This document shows, piece by piece, positions 1 through 11,462 of a stretch of DNA of 64,000 nucleotides; position 1 is the stretch's first letter, and every line of letters begins with the position of its first letter. Both the position numbers and the translations under genes were made by a program. The DNA is from Pohlia nutans (Eukaryota; Streptophyta; Bryopsida; Bryales; Mniaceae): positions 5,644,501 through 5,708,500 of the forward strand of contig CM040101.1 of NCBI GenBank assembly GCA_022496805.1. Direction: 5' to 3'. The notes under the pieces were generated by a model. It did no database searches. It saw only the letters and a program-made list of their open reading frames with translations, and was not told the DNA's origin.

Positions 1-3000
1 GGCACCAAGTGCAACTGCATCATTTCCAATGTCAGTACCTGTCATCCAAGCTGAGCGAGACCGGGAGTTTCCTGAAGGCGAAGGCGGATTCGCTCCGGGC
101 AATTTCCGGCAGCGATGACATCCGGCGCAAGGCGCTCCGGCAGCTGCATTTCACGGCGAAGCGCGCAGAGAAGCTGCTGCGCAGCTGCTGCTGCGAGTTT
201 GAGCCCTCGTGGCTGGAGACCGCGGTCACGCTGGCGCAGATCAAGGAGACCATCGTGGACATCCTGCTGGACATCCGCTGGTGGACGTCCATGGTGGACA
301 TCGCCATCGCGTCTGTCACGTGGGTGACGGACGCGAAAATCGAGCTCGAGCTGCTGGAATGCGCCGAAGAGGATTTCCAGCGATTGCTGTGTGGTGCTTG
401 GAACGACCTCGACGATGCCGTCGTGACAGACAACGAGCAGCTCCTCGTGCGCGTGCGGGAGGTTCTGAGATTGTATGGCGCTAGCAAACCCCATGACCAC
501 GAGTATCTCCTTGCAACCCATCTGCGCACGCGGCTGGAGAATTCTGAGTTGACCCAATCCATGGCGAATGTGGACCTGAACAAGTATGATACGGTGGACT
601 ATATCGGCCATGGCACCTTTGGCGCCGTGATGAAGGTGAGATGGCTGGGACGCAGCTGCGCTTTGAAAATGCTGAATTACAAGTGCACCAAGGAGGCCGC
701 CAGCTTGAGCGCCTTTCAGCACCCGCACATCGTGCAATTCTTCCGCTACTGGGAGGCAGCAATGAAGCATAGCGCCACACCGATGAGTACGAGTGACGAG
801 ACGACCGCGTCATCGATGGAACCCATTCTGACAAAGTCGCACATTCTGATGGAGCTGCTACCGATGGACTTGGCGCAGCACATGCTATCCGTGGCGTCCA
901 AAACCAGGGTGGGCTCGAAGAGGACGTTGGGCACCACCGGTTCCATGTCGGAAGTGCAAGCGCCCATGTTGCAGGACGTGGCCATCGATGTCATGCTGCA
1001 AGTGGCGAAGGCAATGTGGCATTTGAACAGCAAGGATGTCGCGCATCGCGACTTGAAGCCAAACAATGTGCTGGTGCAGTTTGTGAGTGTCGACGACGCC
1101 CCCGAGCTCGCTGCGCTTGGTTACGTGCGCGTGAAGCTTGGCGACTTTGGGCTTGTGAAAATGAAAGCCCTGAGCTACGCGAGCAGGGATGGCTCGAAAA
1201 TGGTGGGGACCAAGATGTATGGCGCGCCCGAGGTCTTTGCCCAGGGCGAGTCCATATTTCCCAAGGAATTGAAGTTCCCTCGTAAATCCGATGTGTGGAG
1301 CTTTGGGATTATGTTCAGCGAGGTGCTCAGTGGGAAGCCACCGTGAGTGCCCATCTTTCTACTCTCTCTGTTTCTCCATTGGGGATCCGCTTTGGTACTC
1401 GAAAAATGGTCTATCTTTAATAGTAGTATGTAGTTTTTTGTGTCACACTCATTGTCCACCCCGTTTGAAGTGGATAGGGCTCACATTTGCAGCATACAAC
1501 ATAGGACAATTATATCCGAAAAAGTTTGAACTGTGGTTGTCGTATGCTTACAATTTGCAGGTTTCCACATGCTTTGAATGAGGAGAGAGGCATGGCAGAG
1601 TTACATTCCAAGATCAGAAAAGGCGATAGGCCGGAGCTGCCCAAGACGTGTCCCGGTTACTTGAAGTTCTGCATCGAGCAGTGCTGGCAGCGCCGGCCTC
1701 AGGATCGGCCCAACTTCACTGATTTGTGGAAACTCGTCCGGTTTGCACAGGTCCGGAGCCTGGGCCTCATTCGAGAGGACCACAACCTGTTCACTTTCAC
1801 CACGCACGAGGGCGTGGTGCGAAGGTTGCATAGAGCTTCTGCTCCTGACAAGGATCCGTCCAAGCCCAGCTCCTTTTGGATGCTTTTCTGGCGCATCACT
1901 TTACTCTTCGCCAGAAGTAAGTCTCTTATTCCGTCGTCTTCGTCATTTGTGCTCACATTCTGTGGCTCTCTCACCTGCCCTGAATTTTCAGCATTAAATA
2001 CAAGCACTTTTCATACAGTTTTCAGGGAATCTCTTGCTTTCAGTGGTACCTAGGGTGCAGATGCTCAAAACAAGGAACCAGCCATAGTCCCCTCTATTTT
2101 GAAAGCATTTTGTTATGGGCTCTAAATACGTTGGTTGGTGCTTTTATTCTAGGGATCTAAATCCATTAAGACGAGACACATGTCACTTTTCATCACTGTC
2201 GCACGATCCAACTCGTTCTTGTTTTCATGGTTTTCAAATGACTACTCCTATTGATCGTATTGTGCAAACAATGGAAGCTTCTTGATCCAACTCATAATTT
2301 TTATTGAATGTATGTGTTCAGGACGGGATCCAAGCAATCAAGGTCTGCAAAGCTTCAACCGGCAGCAATCCCGAGCAGGTCAGTGGCTTCAGCGATCCGA
2401 TTGTTGTGTTGTTGTTGTTGTTGAATGTTTGCGAAGAAATCATTAACCAAATACGTTGGTTGATCAGGATGGTCTTCCAAGAATCTATCAGTCCAGAGCA
2501 GGGCAGCGGCGCGACCCGATGACAAGCCGCTGGGCTACCTGGTGAACCCGGTTAGGACGCAGGACGTGGCCTCGGACACCAAGCTGGACGTGATCTTCTT
2601 CGAAGGCAACGTGGGCCGACGGAAGTACCTGTCGTGCAAGGATACGTGGGTGCAGCGCGACAAGCCAGACGTGTGGTGGCCGCGCGATTGGCTGCCCAAG
2701 GATTTCGAAGGCGGCATCCGCGTTCTGCTGCTGGAGTACAGCATCTCAGAGGCCGGTGTCGAAGGCGTGGTGGATGAGCTCCAACGCCTCCTCGTCTTCA
2801 GGTAAACTAACCACCCCAACATGGGCCTCCATGATGTGTTCCAAAACACTTTGAGTGGGCTTTTCTTTTCTTCAATTCTTCAATGATGTTCTTCTCATGT
2901 TTTCACAACATGATCAAACATCGAGCAGTAAAGTAGGAAAAGGATCGATGTCATTTTCTTCCAAGGAAATGTAGGAGGGAGGCCTACGTATCATGTAGAG

Positions 3001-5590
3001 AAACCAAGACGTACAGGGGAACGTTCGTGTCCGAGTGTTCCATCTCGGATGCCCGTGGCGTTTGATGTCATGCTGCAAGTGTCCAAAGCCATGTGGCATA
3101 TGCACAACAAAAATTACATTCACAGAGATCTAAAGCCTGGCAACGTACTGATGCATATGCACAACAAAAATGACATTCTAAAGCTTGGCAAGGTACTTAT
3201 GGGACCAGTGAGTGTGGCAGCCGCTGGTTCAGCCGGCAGTTGTAGATGTTCTGAAAGCAAAGCTAATGTTGAGGTGCGAAATGGTTGTTTTCTGCAGTGA
3301 CCGGTGGAACCGAGAGCATAAATGGGACCGTCCCATTGTGCTGGTGGGGCACAGCTTGGGCTGCGTGGTGATCGAGCAGTTGGTGGTGGCCCTGGACCAC
3401 AGGAGGGAGTCGATGGGGAGCTTGAAGGACGAGTTCGAAGTCAACCGCGCCAAGACCGCCGAGGCGTTCTTGACAAACCTGGCGGGATGCTTCTTCTACG
3501 CTCCGCCTTACACAGGGCTGGTGCCCAGCGAGGATCTGCTCAAGCACGTCTTCGGAGGCTTAACCTACTCGCGTCCCCTCTTCGCCGACCTGTGCTTAGA
3601 CTCTCCCAAGCTCAAGGAGCTTTCTGTGCACTTTATGCGAGCACGCAGCGAGCGCGTCAAATTGATGGCGTTGATCGAGGGCTTTCACACCCGAGGGGTA
3701 AGTAAATCCAGCCAGCCAGTCTCGTCTCTCTTCGTGAGTTCGAATGCTCAAGCTCAGTTAGGGCCAAGTTCCATGGGTGAAGAATCTCACTGAAAGACAA
3801 GATTTTAGGGACTTCGGGGGAGCACGTTCCACATTTCAAGTGAGCTTTTGAGAAAAAAGTGGTGGAGAAGTTGCCATGAAGTATGGAGGGTTCCTTCTCC
3901 CTAACCAATCCAATTTGTTTGTGTTTCACCTCAAGCAAGTCCATGGAATGTGCACAACTTCATGGGCGGGTATGAGATAAACCCAAGTTCCACTTTTCCC
4001 CCTCCTCTTGCCTACTTCCATGGGCAACTTCTGAAACCCATGGAACTTGGCTCTTAAAATGCTCATTGTGAGGTTGTTGGCTGAGGCGGTTGTTGCCATT
4101 TTGCAGAGAACCGTGGTGCCGCCCGCGTCGATGCATGACTTTAAAGAAAGTGGAGGGAGAGTGGAGGAGCTCGAAGACTCTAGTCACAGTGATACGTGCA
4201 AACCGACCAACAAGGAGCACCCTGCTTACAAACACCTGTTTGATTTCATTGACGAGATTTTGAATGAGAAAAAGGTAATGCAGCAAGCCTGATCATTGCA
4301 CTATTGGTTTAGGGTTTAGGGTTTTGGAGTTCATTGGCGAGTTTTTTAGTGAAAAAGGTAATGCAGTAAGCGTGATGATTGCACTACTGGTTTAGGGTTT
4401 TGGAGTTCGTTGGAGAGATTTTGAGTGAAAAAGGGAATGTAGCTTCTGGCATATGTGATCGATGCACTACTCAGTTTATATGGTTCAGGCTTTAGCTATT
4501 GAAGAGATTTTGAATGAGAACGGTGATGCAACATTTTGCGGAAGTGATCTATGCATTATTCAGTACACGGTTTAGGGTTTAAGGTTTTGAAGTTTATTGG
4601 AGAGATTTTGAATGACAAAGATAATGCGGCTTCTTCTGGCTTATGTATCAACGCACTACTTAGTTTACATGGTTTTGGGTTTAGGAGTTTATTGGAGAGA
4701 TTTTGAATGAGAAAGGTGATCGATGCACTCTTCAGTTTAGGGTCTAAGGTTTTGGAGTTTATTGGAGAGATTTTGAATGATAAAAAGATAATTCAGCTTC
4801 TTAAACCAGTTTAATTGAGAGAGAATGAGTGAGAATAGGTAATGCAGCTTCTTCTGGCATACATAATCAATATTTGCACTAATGGTTTAGGGTTTTGGAG
4901 TCGATTGGAGAGATTTTGAGTGGGATTTAGGTAATGCAGCTTCTTCCAGCGTAAATAATCAATGCAGTACTCAGTGTACATGGTAATGGTTTTGGAGTAC
5001 ATTGGAGGGATTTTAACTGAGAAAATCAATGCACTCCACATTTTTAACATGGTTTGAGGTTAATGGTTGTAAATTTCCTTAAACAGATGTTGAGTGAGAA
5101 GAAGGTGATGCGGTAGAGATGTAGGATAGCAGACCTCAATGTATTTATAAGAACCAAAGGTCAATGTGATCAACTCCTAGGGCACCTTAATTCCTAATTT
5201 TTTATTCAATCTGAAGCAAAATGGCCTACACAGCTTGCTCTGCTCTGTACGGTTTGTGGTTTATGAAGGTCTGCCATTCTACGTACATGCCGGTGACGCA
5301 GCTTCTGGCGTACATGATGAGTGCACTACTCAGTTTACATGATTTAGGGTTTAGGGTTTTAGAGAGATTTTGACCGTGAGAGGTAATGCAACTTCCGGCA
5401 TGTATGATCAGGTAACATGGTTTTAGGGTTCAGGGCTCAAGACACTACTCACATTTGAGTATCAATTCTTGCATGTGCTTGTTTGGATGTCTATGGAGTT
5501 GTAATAACATTGGATTTTGCATTGGCTTTGCAGGTCATTCAGGATACTTCTGGTGACAACCGGCATGCTGAGCCCGTGCAAGTGACTTAG
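1..5590 (+). CDS. Kinase-esterase fusion, gene 1 (5' end outside window)
   Basis: Predicted signalling protein joining a helical domain, a protein kinase and a serine esterase. The frame is open from the left edge, so the start lies upstream. Exons that keep phase: 3-1342, 1561-1916, 2322-2378 (small, less sure), 2468-2801, 3298-3697, 4107-4274, 5534-5590 (stop TAG), together at least 903 codons. Seen in order: a helical N-terminus with RWWTSMVDIAIAS; a kinase with intact glycine loop (GHGTFGAV), CALKML lysine, HRDLKPNN, DFG and APE; then a hydrolase with FFEGNVG, nucleophile elbow GHSLGC and a C-terminal SSHSDTCKP motif that supplies the histidine. The hydrolase resembles the SERAC1-like family. 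All catalytic motifs are present, so both enzymes look active. Codons are GC-rich, unlike its AT-rich paralogue at 13-17 kb. Role unknown; immune or stress signalling is inference. A shorter form could stop at the TGA at 4290. Confidence 0.8.
2936..3232 (+). pseudogene. Chimeric fragment of a kinase-esterase gene inside gene 1 intron
   Basis: The intron 2802-3297 of gene 1 contains a patchwork copied from a gene 2-like paralogue. First comes part of the esterase exon (DVIFFQGNVGG, 2946-3050, itself internally deleted). It joins at a shared TCGGAT/GATGCCC stretch to part of the kinase exon (DVMLQVSKAMWHMHNKN...HRDLKPGNVLM). A piece of the latter is then repeated (second HMHNKN at about 3154). 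Long stretches are identical to gene 2, which lies on the opposite strand, and far closer to it than to gene 1. It is not in frame with the flanking exons and is presumably spliced out. Confidence 0.8.
4250..5400 (+). repeat. Tandem array derived from an exon end of gene 1
   Basis: About twelve degenerate units of roughly 70-110 bases (one gap is longer). Each carries a version of GGAGAGATTTTGAATGAGAA followed by AAAGGTAATGCAG, usually then a CACTACT-like stretch and TTTAGGG-like heptamers. The first unit is the end of the coding exon (codons for FIDEILNEKK) with its own splice donor. Many later units keep a donor-like AAGGTAATG or AAGGTGATG. The array therefore expanded from exon end + donor + intron start and fills most of the last intron. 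Confidence 0.8.
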
Positions 5591-6251
5591 TTTTAGTGTG
5601 TAGTAGTACCATAGTGTAGTTTTAGTACCATAGTGTGTCACATACTGAGTTTTCAATTAATTAATTTGTGCAAGATGCCACGTGTTAGTGTGTGGAGGGC
5701 CCAACAATATTTTAATTTCAAACCGGGATGCTACATGTTAGTCTAATAAGGGCTGAAGAATATTTTTATTTCAGATTTTGGACTAATGTGAACATGAGAG
5801 AAAGTTGAGATTTCATGGCGTATTTGGTGGACAGGCTCTAAATTGCAATTTCCCCAAAAACCTCCTCTAAACTTAACATTCAGTAACCTCTGTGATTGAA
5901 GTATGAATAAAAGTTGTAAATTATGAATTTTAGCTTCTATCCATATGGTTAAATTTATGATTGCTATCACCAATAATTTTGTATAAAATTTAAAACTCAA
6001 GATTCAAAATTCTTTTGTAATTCAATTACGAATAAGATATTGACAATCTATGAATGAAATATGTTGTGATTAGTTGAAATGTAATACTCAAAGTGTAGTG
6101 ATTTTTGGAGATTTTATGGCTGTTTAATTTATGAGTTAACTTCTTAAAGAGCACTTTTACACTAAAATCTTTGAAATTTTGGGTGAATCACTACAACACG
6201 GTGCATAGTTTGTTAGGCATATGAACATCTCAATTAGGGTAAAACAAGGGA
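5591..6251. other. AT-rich intergenic DNA with a truncated repeat (family A)
   Basis: Downstream of gene 1. About 5895-6205 matches family A (see 9883-10450) in reverse orientation, including the shared block GATTTTTGGAGATTTTATGG and the GTGAATCACTACAAC end block, but both termini are missing. I see no gene here. Confidence 0.55.
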
Positions 6252-6255
6252 TTAA

Positions 6256-7034
6256 CCCCTAAAGGATCGGAGCGTTTTTCCTCCAAATACACTCCAATGC
6301 TGCCGTTTTTACTCCCCCATGCAAATATTCCAAAAGATGTTATTTGAAAAAGAATTTGAAATAGAATGGCAAAAAAGAACAAAAAGAATAAAATTCTCCA
6401 AGTTTTAGAAGACATGTAGCATATTTTCTAAAAAATTTGGGGGTCAGGGGAGAAATAAAGGGTGGAGGAAGGGAATTGAAGTGCCACCTCACCCAACCCG
6501 TTCCAATGATCATGACTCAACTAACTCTCAAGGTGGACTGCCACATGGCAGTCTTTTACTAGACGAGTTGTTTATTTATTTATTTCTTTATAATTTAAAA
6601 AAAATTAATTGATTTTTAAAAAAAATTAAGCTTTTTTTAAAAAATAATAATTTAAAAATATTATTTTAAATTTTTTAATGAGTGTGGGAAATGGAGTGGT
6701 CTTCTGTTCCCTACAGTCCACCTCATTTTCCACACTCTACCCTTCTTGTTGCCAACTCCCCCCACCCCCCCCCCCCCACAAAAAAAATAAAAAATAAAAA
6801 ATAATAATTCGACCATTTCTCCACTGTCCCGCTGCCCTTTCTCTCGAAAAAAGACAGTTCCTCTCATAACTTCCACATACGGTGTCGAAATTCAAAAAAA
6901 ATAAAATTCATATTTTCGTGGTACTTTGAGGAATCCACTATTGAATTTCCTTCAAAATTCGATTAATAATTTGTTCACCGGAACCTACCCGGTTCTCTAA
7001 ATGTCCTAGTTAGGACACTTCGTCCTTTAGGGGT
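6256..7034. mobile_element. TTAA-type small transposon, family M
   Basis: The left end is TTAA followed by CCCCTAAAGGATCGGAGCG. The right end reads, in reverse complement, CCCCTAAAGGACGAAGTG, so the termini are inverted repeats. The right TTAA is degraded (TTCA). The interior is AT-rich with A/T and C homopolymers and has no convincing coding sequence. Confidence 0.55.
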
Positions 7035-7126
7035 TCATTTGAAGCACTTCTGAATTTATTTACTTTTAAAATTGACATGAAGAATTCTAATTTGGGTCTT
7101 TAGAAGTTTTAGGATTAGCCCATCTT

Positions 7127-8134
7127 CTCAGGGAGGTGACTATTGAAATTTTAAAAAACCACGTGAGATAAAAAATAGGGTCAATTTAATTTGTTTAGGG
7201 TAAAATTTATAATTTCGTTATATCTACTATAGCATTGGAAATATGTCCCCTACATGATTATATGTAAAATAGGGTGGTAGATAATTCCTCCATTTTAGTA
7301 ATCAGTAGAAAAAAAATAGGGTCATGACATGGGATTCCTCTAAAAGTGTGTAGTAGGATTATTAGAATAATTATAGGTTTGACTACTTGAATGAAGAAGT
7401 GTGTAATTTTTGTGCAAATTTGAATCAAGCGCGTTAGTATGGAGGGAAATGTCTTGGGATTTTTTTGGGAGAAGGAATGTGTTGGAGCTCCTCCATGGCC
7501 GTTGGGTTTTGTAACGGCGTTGAACATGTGGGACAACGCTAGATGCTTAGAACCTGACAGCCTCCACTATCACCCTCAACTGCTTCTTGCGATCGGTTTT
7601 GGTTTTGTCACAACCTGAGTCCTTGATCGTCAAGTTCACACTTTTTCTGAGCATTTTCTAGGGTTTCTTTTATGCAGATTGATATTGCAGAGTGGCCACT
7701 TCTTTTGCAATATTTTCCATGTGTATTTGGTTTAGGGTTTAGCTTTCATGGTTCGTCTCTTCTTTGTTGGTTTTGTGATTAGGATTTTGTTCAAGTTTTG
7801 GTAGAGCAATTTTAGGGTAAGGGTTGCTTAGGGTTTGGATAAGCATAGACGGTTAGGTGAAGCGTGGAGTTTGGTTTCGCAATGCTATAGTATTTTGTTC
7901 ACTATTTGGTACTTGTACGATTTATTAAAAAAAAAATTGTGCCAAAAATTAGCCTCTTTAAACAATTACAAATAAATATACAAATAAATATAGGGTGCTA
8001 AAAAATACGTCAAAGTAGTTTTTTATTTACAAATAGGAAGGGAAAAAATATTGAGAGGTGCATAAATATCCCCTATTAAATACCCCATCATTGCACGTAG
8101 TTACGAAATGCAAGGGGGTGGTAATCGCCCCGAG
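7127..8134. mobile_element. hAT-like element, family D, 1-kb copy
   Basis: Inverted ends CTCAGGGAGGTGACT / GTAATCGCCCCGAG are flanked on both sides by the same 8 bases, CCCATCTT (7119-7126 and 8135-8142). An 8-base target duplication fits the hAT superfamily. Two short relatives (254 and 296 bases) occur at 20828 and 23242. This copy has about 700 extra bases, including a less AT-rich stretch at 7530-7900 that could be captured host DNA. No transposase frame is visible. Confidence 0.8.
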
Positions 8135-8142
8135 CCCATCTT

Positions 8143-9188
8143 TCAATGTAGAAGAAGCTATCCCTGTGGTTCTCAGTTTGTATACTGTCTTGATTAGGTG
8201 ACACTAATTACATTGTGTGTTCATTACATTAAAATTAGTGAGGGTTGATTTTACCAAGTGATGTTAATTTCCATTCAAAAATCAGGGTATTACTTTGTCC
8301 CACTGATTGTAAGAAACATAGTTCATATTCAAATTTTATAAATATTTTAGGATTCTGAGTTTGGTGCGAGTGAGTGATTCTGCATTGCTTTATACAAATG
8401 GTGGACATACCCTTACCATCCATTTAACAATTCTGTTGTCATATACCAGAGGTGTACATTTGTGTTCTAGAATGTATGTTACAAGTACATGAGGGCAAAA
8501 TTGGGTGTTGGGTGTTAGATGCACTTAAGGTGTTCATGTGTTGTACACTGCCTTCATTGAGCCCTAAAGGATCACAACTTTAACTATGTTTCTCTCCAAA
8601 CACTCCAAAGCTGCCTAAAAGTACCCCTTCTTATAAAAAGGAAAATAGTTTTTAATCTAAAACCTTTTTGTCTGATTCAACCATAGGATATTTCAATCAA
8701 CTTGAATTTATTAGCACCTACAAATTTTCAGCCGTTCAAGGTTCCTCAATAGTAAGATTATAAACTACAAAGTTGGTTGCACTTTGTTTTTTGGCCCAAT
8801 GCCCCGAGTTTGAAGCTTTCTAAAAATGCCCAAAATGTAAATTTTAGTCTTGAATTTGGTAAAATGAATTTGGCAGTTGTATATAAGGGGGTGTTAGCTC
8901 ATTTTACACAAAAATTCAGATGCATAGCTCATTGTATGAAAATTTTCAGGAGCTGCCCGCAGTTAGGTTTTTCACCTTTGCATGATTGTATCTTTTGATC
9001 TATACATCACCTACGTACGCAAATTACCATCCCATCTTCATTACAAAGAGTAAAATCACCACAAAAAATCTCAAAAATTGAAGATCAATACTCATTCCAC
9101 ATTGAGTTGATTGAACTTGGAAAATCAACCTTGGTCCTTTAGGCGTTAATATGTGATTATTGTAGAAAAAGAAATTTTAGAACATCTA
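8143..9188. other. Intergenic DNA, one weak TTAA-type element
   Basis: No gene seen. About 8563-9146 is bounded by GCCCTAAAGGATCAC and GGTCCTTTAGGCGTTAA, which look like degraded inverted ends of the TTAA-type families. Otherwise AT-rich sequence without long frames. Confidence 0.4.
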
Positions 9189-9192
9189 TTAA

Positions 9193-9412
9193 CCCTTAAA
9201 TGTTAACCGGCCAGCCCCCTCGTTAGTTTTCAAACCACTTTGACCATGAATTGCTAGTAATGCTGAAACGTTTTTATAAAAATAAATTCAAGCATCATCC
9301 ATGACAAGAATAGTATGTACCTACATTTTAGAATGTAAATTACTTCTATATTTTGAAGTTAAAGTTTAAAAAAAACTGCTTTCTTTCTAAATTAGGAAAT
9401 GATGTTTAAGGG
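9193..9412. mobile_element. TTAA-type small transposon, family K
   Basis: A 220-base element between TTAA (9189-9192) and TTAA (9413-9416), with ends CCCTTAAATG and, reversed, CCCTTAAACATC. A second copy of its interior lies at about 42590-42780 (shared GTATGTACCTACATTTT and AAATTACTT blocks). Confidence 0.65.
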
Positions 9413-9882
9413 TTAACAAAACTTTGACCCTTCATAACTTTTGCATACAGTATCGAAATGATGCATTAACAATAAAATATAGAAACTTGACTAATTAAAT
9501 AATAGTAATTATGCTCAATAGTAAAAAGTGGTAGAACCTTAGAGTTGTAGAGAGAGCTATAGAGACAAGATGTTTAAGATCAACTTTTTTATTCTATATA
9601 ATGTTCTTGAGCAAAATGGAAGGTTGTAGACTACTATAAGGTAAGTGGCCCTATTGTAGACTCTTGATCCATTCTAGAAAGCTAGATTGTGGCCCATTTA
9701 AATCATTCATTTGATTTAAAACTATCATTTTTGGAAGAAAAAAGAGACTTGAATCATAATAGGGTGAGTTAATGGCTAGTATCAAAGTTTCAAGTGATGG
9801 TAATAGAGTGAGTTGGCGACTACAATATGAACTTCATTTTGGGTCATTTCTATCAAAGAACATGACCATTTTAGTGCCTTAA

Positions 9883-10450
9883 CCCCTAACCGCCCAGCCA
9901 TGCATATTTTGCATGATGTACGGATTTGAAGTCCGTTTTCTCATCCATCATGCACTTTTTGCAGTGTGGATTTTTTATTGAAACTTTTATGGGAAGTTAG
10001 CTCTGTGCATGTGTGATCCGATTAGAAAGGGGATGATTTGTGAAATTTTTATGCCTCATTTCATGTTGTAGTGTTCCACTCAAAATTTCGAAGATTTTAG
10101 TCTAAAAGTGCTCTTGAAAAAGTCAACTACTCAAATTAAGCAACCAAAAAATCTCCAAAAATCACTACACTTAGAGTATTACATTTCAACGCATCACAAC
10201 AAATTTCATTATTAGATTGTCAATATCTTATTCGTAATCATATTACAAAAGAGCTCTAAACTTTAAGTTTGAAATTTAATACACAAATATTGGTGATAGC
10301 AATTGCAAATCTAACCGTATGGATAAAATCTAAAATGCGTAATGTACAACTTTTATTCATTCATCAACTTGAAAATATCCCTTTTAGTTGCATTTTATAA
10401 TGCATCTTTGGAAAACTGCCAAATCTGAAAAGGGTGAGAACGTTTAGGGG
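9883..10450 (+). mobile_element. TTAA-type small transposon, family A, intact copy
   Basis: A 568-base element with TTAA on both sides (9879-9882, 10451-10454). Ends are CCCCTAACCGCCCAG and, reversed, CCCCTAAACGTTCTC. The interior is shared with copies at 21561, 33824, 41273 and 42006, and in part at 5895. It has no coding capacity, so it would depend on a transposase made elsewhere. Confidence 0.75.
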
Positions 10451-10649
10451 TTAATGTTGTGTCTTCTATAGGTAAATATTGTGTCTACTATAGGTGAGTA
10501 AGAAAGAAATTATAAATGCATTTTATTTCAATTTTGGGGTTGTTTAGTGACTCTTTTGAGGATTAGGGTAGCACACATCAAAAAAATTCATACTTTGTAG
10601 AAAAATATATAATTTCAATTGGTATGACTTTCCTACTCCTTTGTCTTTA

Positions 10650-11462
10650 CAGGGTGTTTGTATGGTACGGTCCACTAGCTTCTCTTGATGAACTAACTAC
10701 ATTTTGGTGCACATTTGTGCACTTTGAGCATTTTGCCTAAAAAGCTAATTTTCAAACCAATTTCAAAATTATGTAGCAATAATTCAATAACAAATGAATG
10801 AACCAACTTCTAAATTTATATACATATTATCCAAAAAATGAAATTTTAGAAGGTTAAATTTATTTTATGTTGAAGATTTTGAGTATCAAAACTCCCATTT
10901 TAATAACAATTCTACCAATTCCTCATCAAACATTGAATGTAAATATAGCTCACATTTGATTCTATATTAAATTTTATAAAAAAAAAGTCAACCTGCAAAA
11001 TTTCATTCTCAAGTACACTAAATAAAGAAATCCATCAATTTAATTTAAAAAAAAATAGAGAACAATTAATCCCTCCCAAAAATGACACATTTTAAAATTT
11101 GAAACTTTGATCAATTAAAAAAAAATTGAAAAAATTGGAAGATGTTTTTCTTCACATATTTGAACACTAGAAAATTCATAGCCCAAAAGTGCATCCACAA
11201 CCCTATGTTCTCCTTCTCTTTTAGAATTTAAAGTGCATATTATGCGTGACAATGCACTAGTTTACCCTTTGTTTTATCCTCCATTAAAATATAATGCCGA
11301 ACTTTTAATTTTCTATCAATTGTTTTCTCTTTTATTGGTACGGTCCATCCTACCACTTTAAATTTCACAAAAACGTTTTTTTTCTCTGAAATGGATTTTT
11401 CAAATCCTCAAAATCCTCAAAAGAGTGCACAGGGACAAAAATTCTAGTGGACCGTACCATAA
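10650..11462. mobile_element. Element bounded by a 27-base inverted repeat
   Basis: The left end GGGTGTTTGTATGGTACGG and the right end, reversed, GGGCATTTTTATGGTACGG are inverted copies, followed on both sides by TCCACTAG. The flanks share TACA. About 810 bases, AT-rich, no convincing frame. The superfamily is unclear. Confidence 0.5.

Noticed and set aside
4305..4325. TTTAGGG heptamers suggesting an interstitial telomere
   Set aside because: Runs are only two or three units, scattered in the tandem array and in ordinary promoters, so they do not mark a former chromosome end.
9883..10450. TTAACCCCTAAA ends read as telomere-derived sequence
   Set aside because: The inverted placement at both ends with TTAA flanks and defined element lengths fits transposon termini; the likeness to CCCTAAA is probably coincidence.
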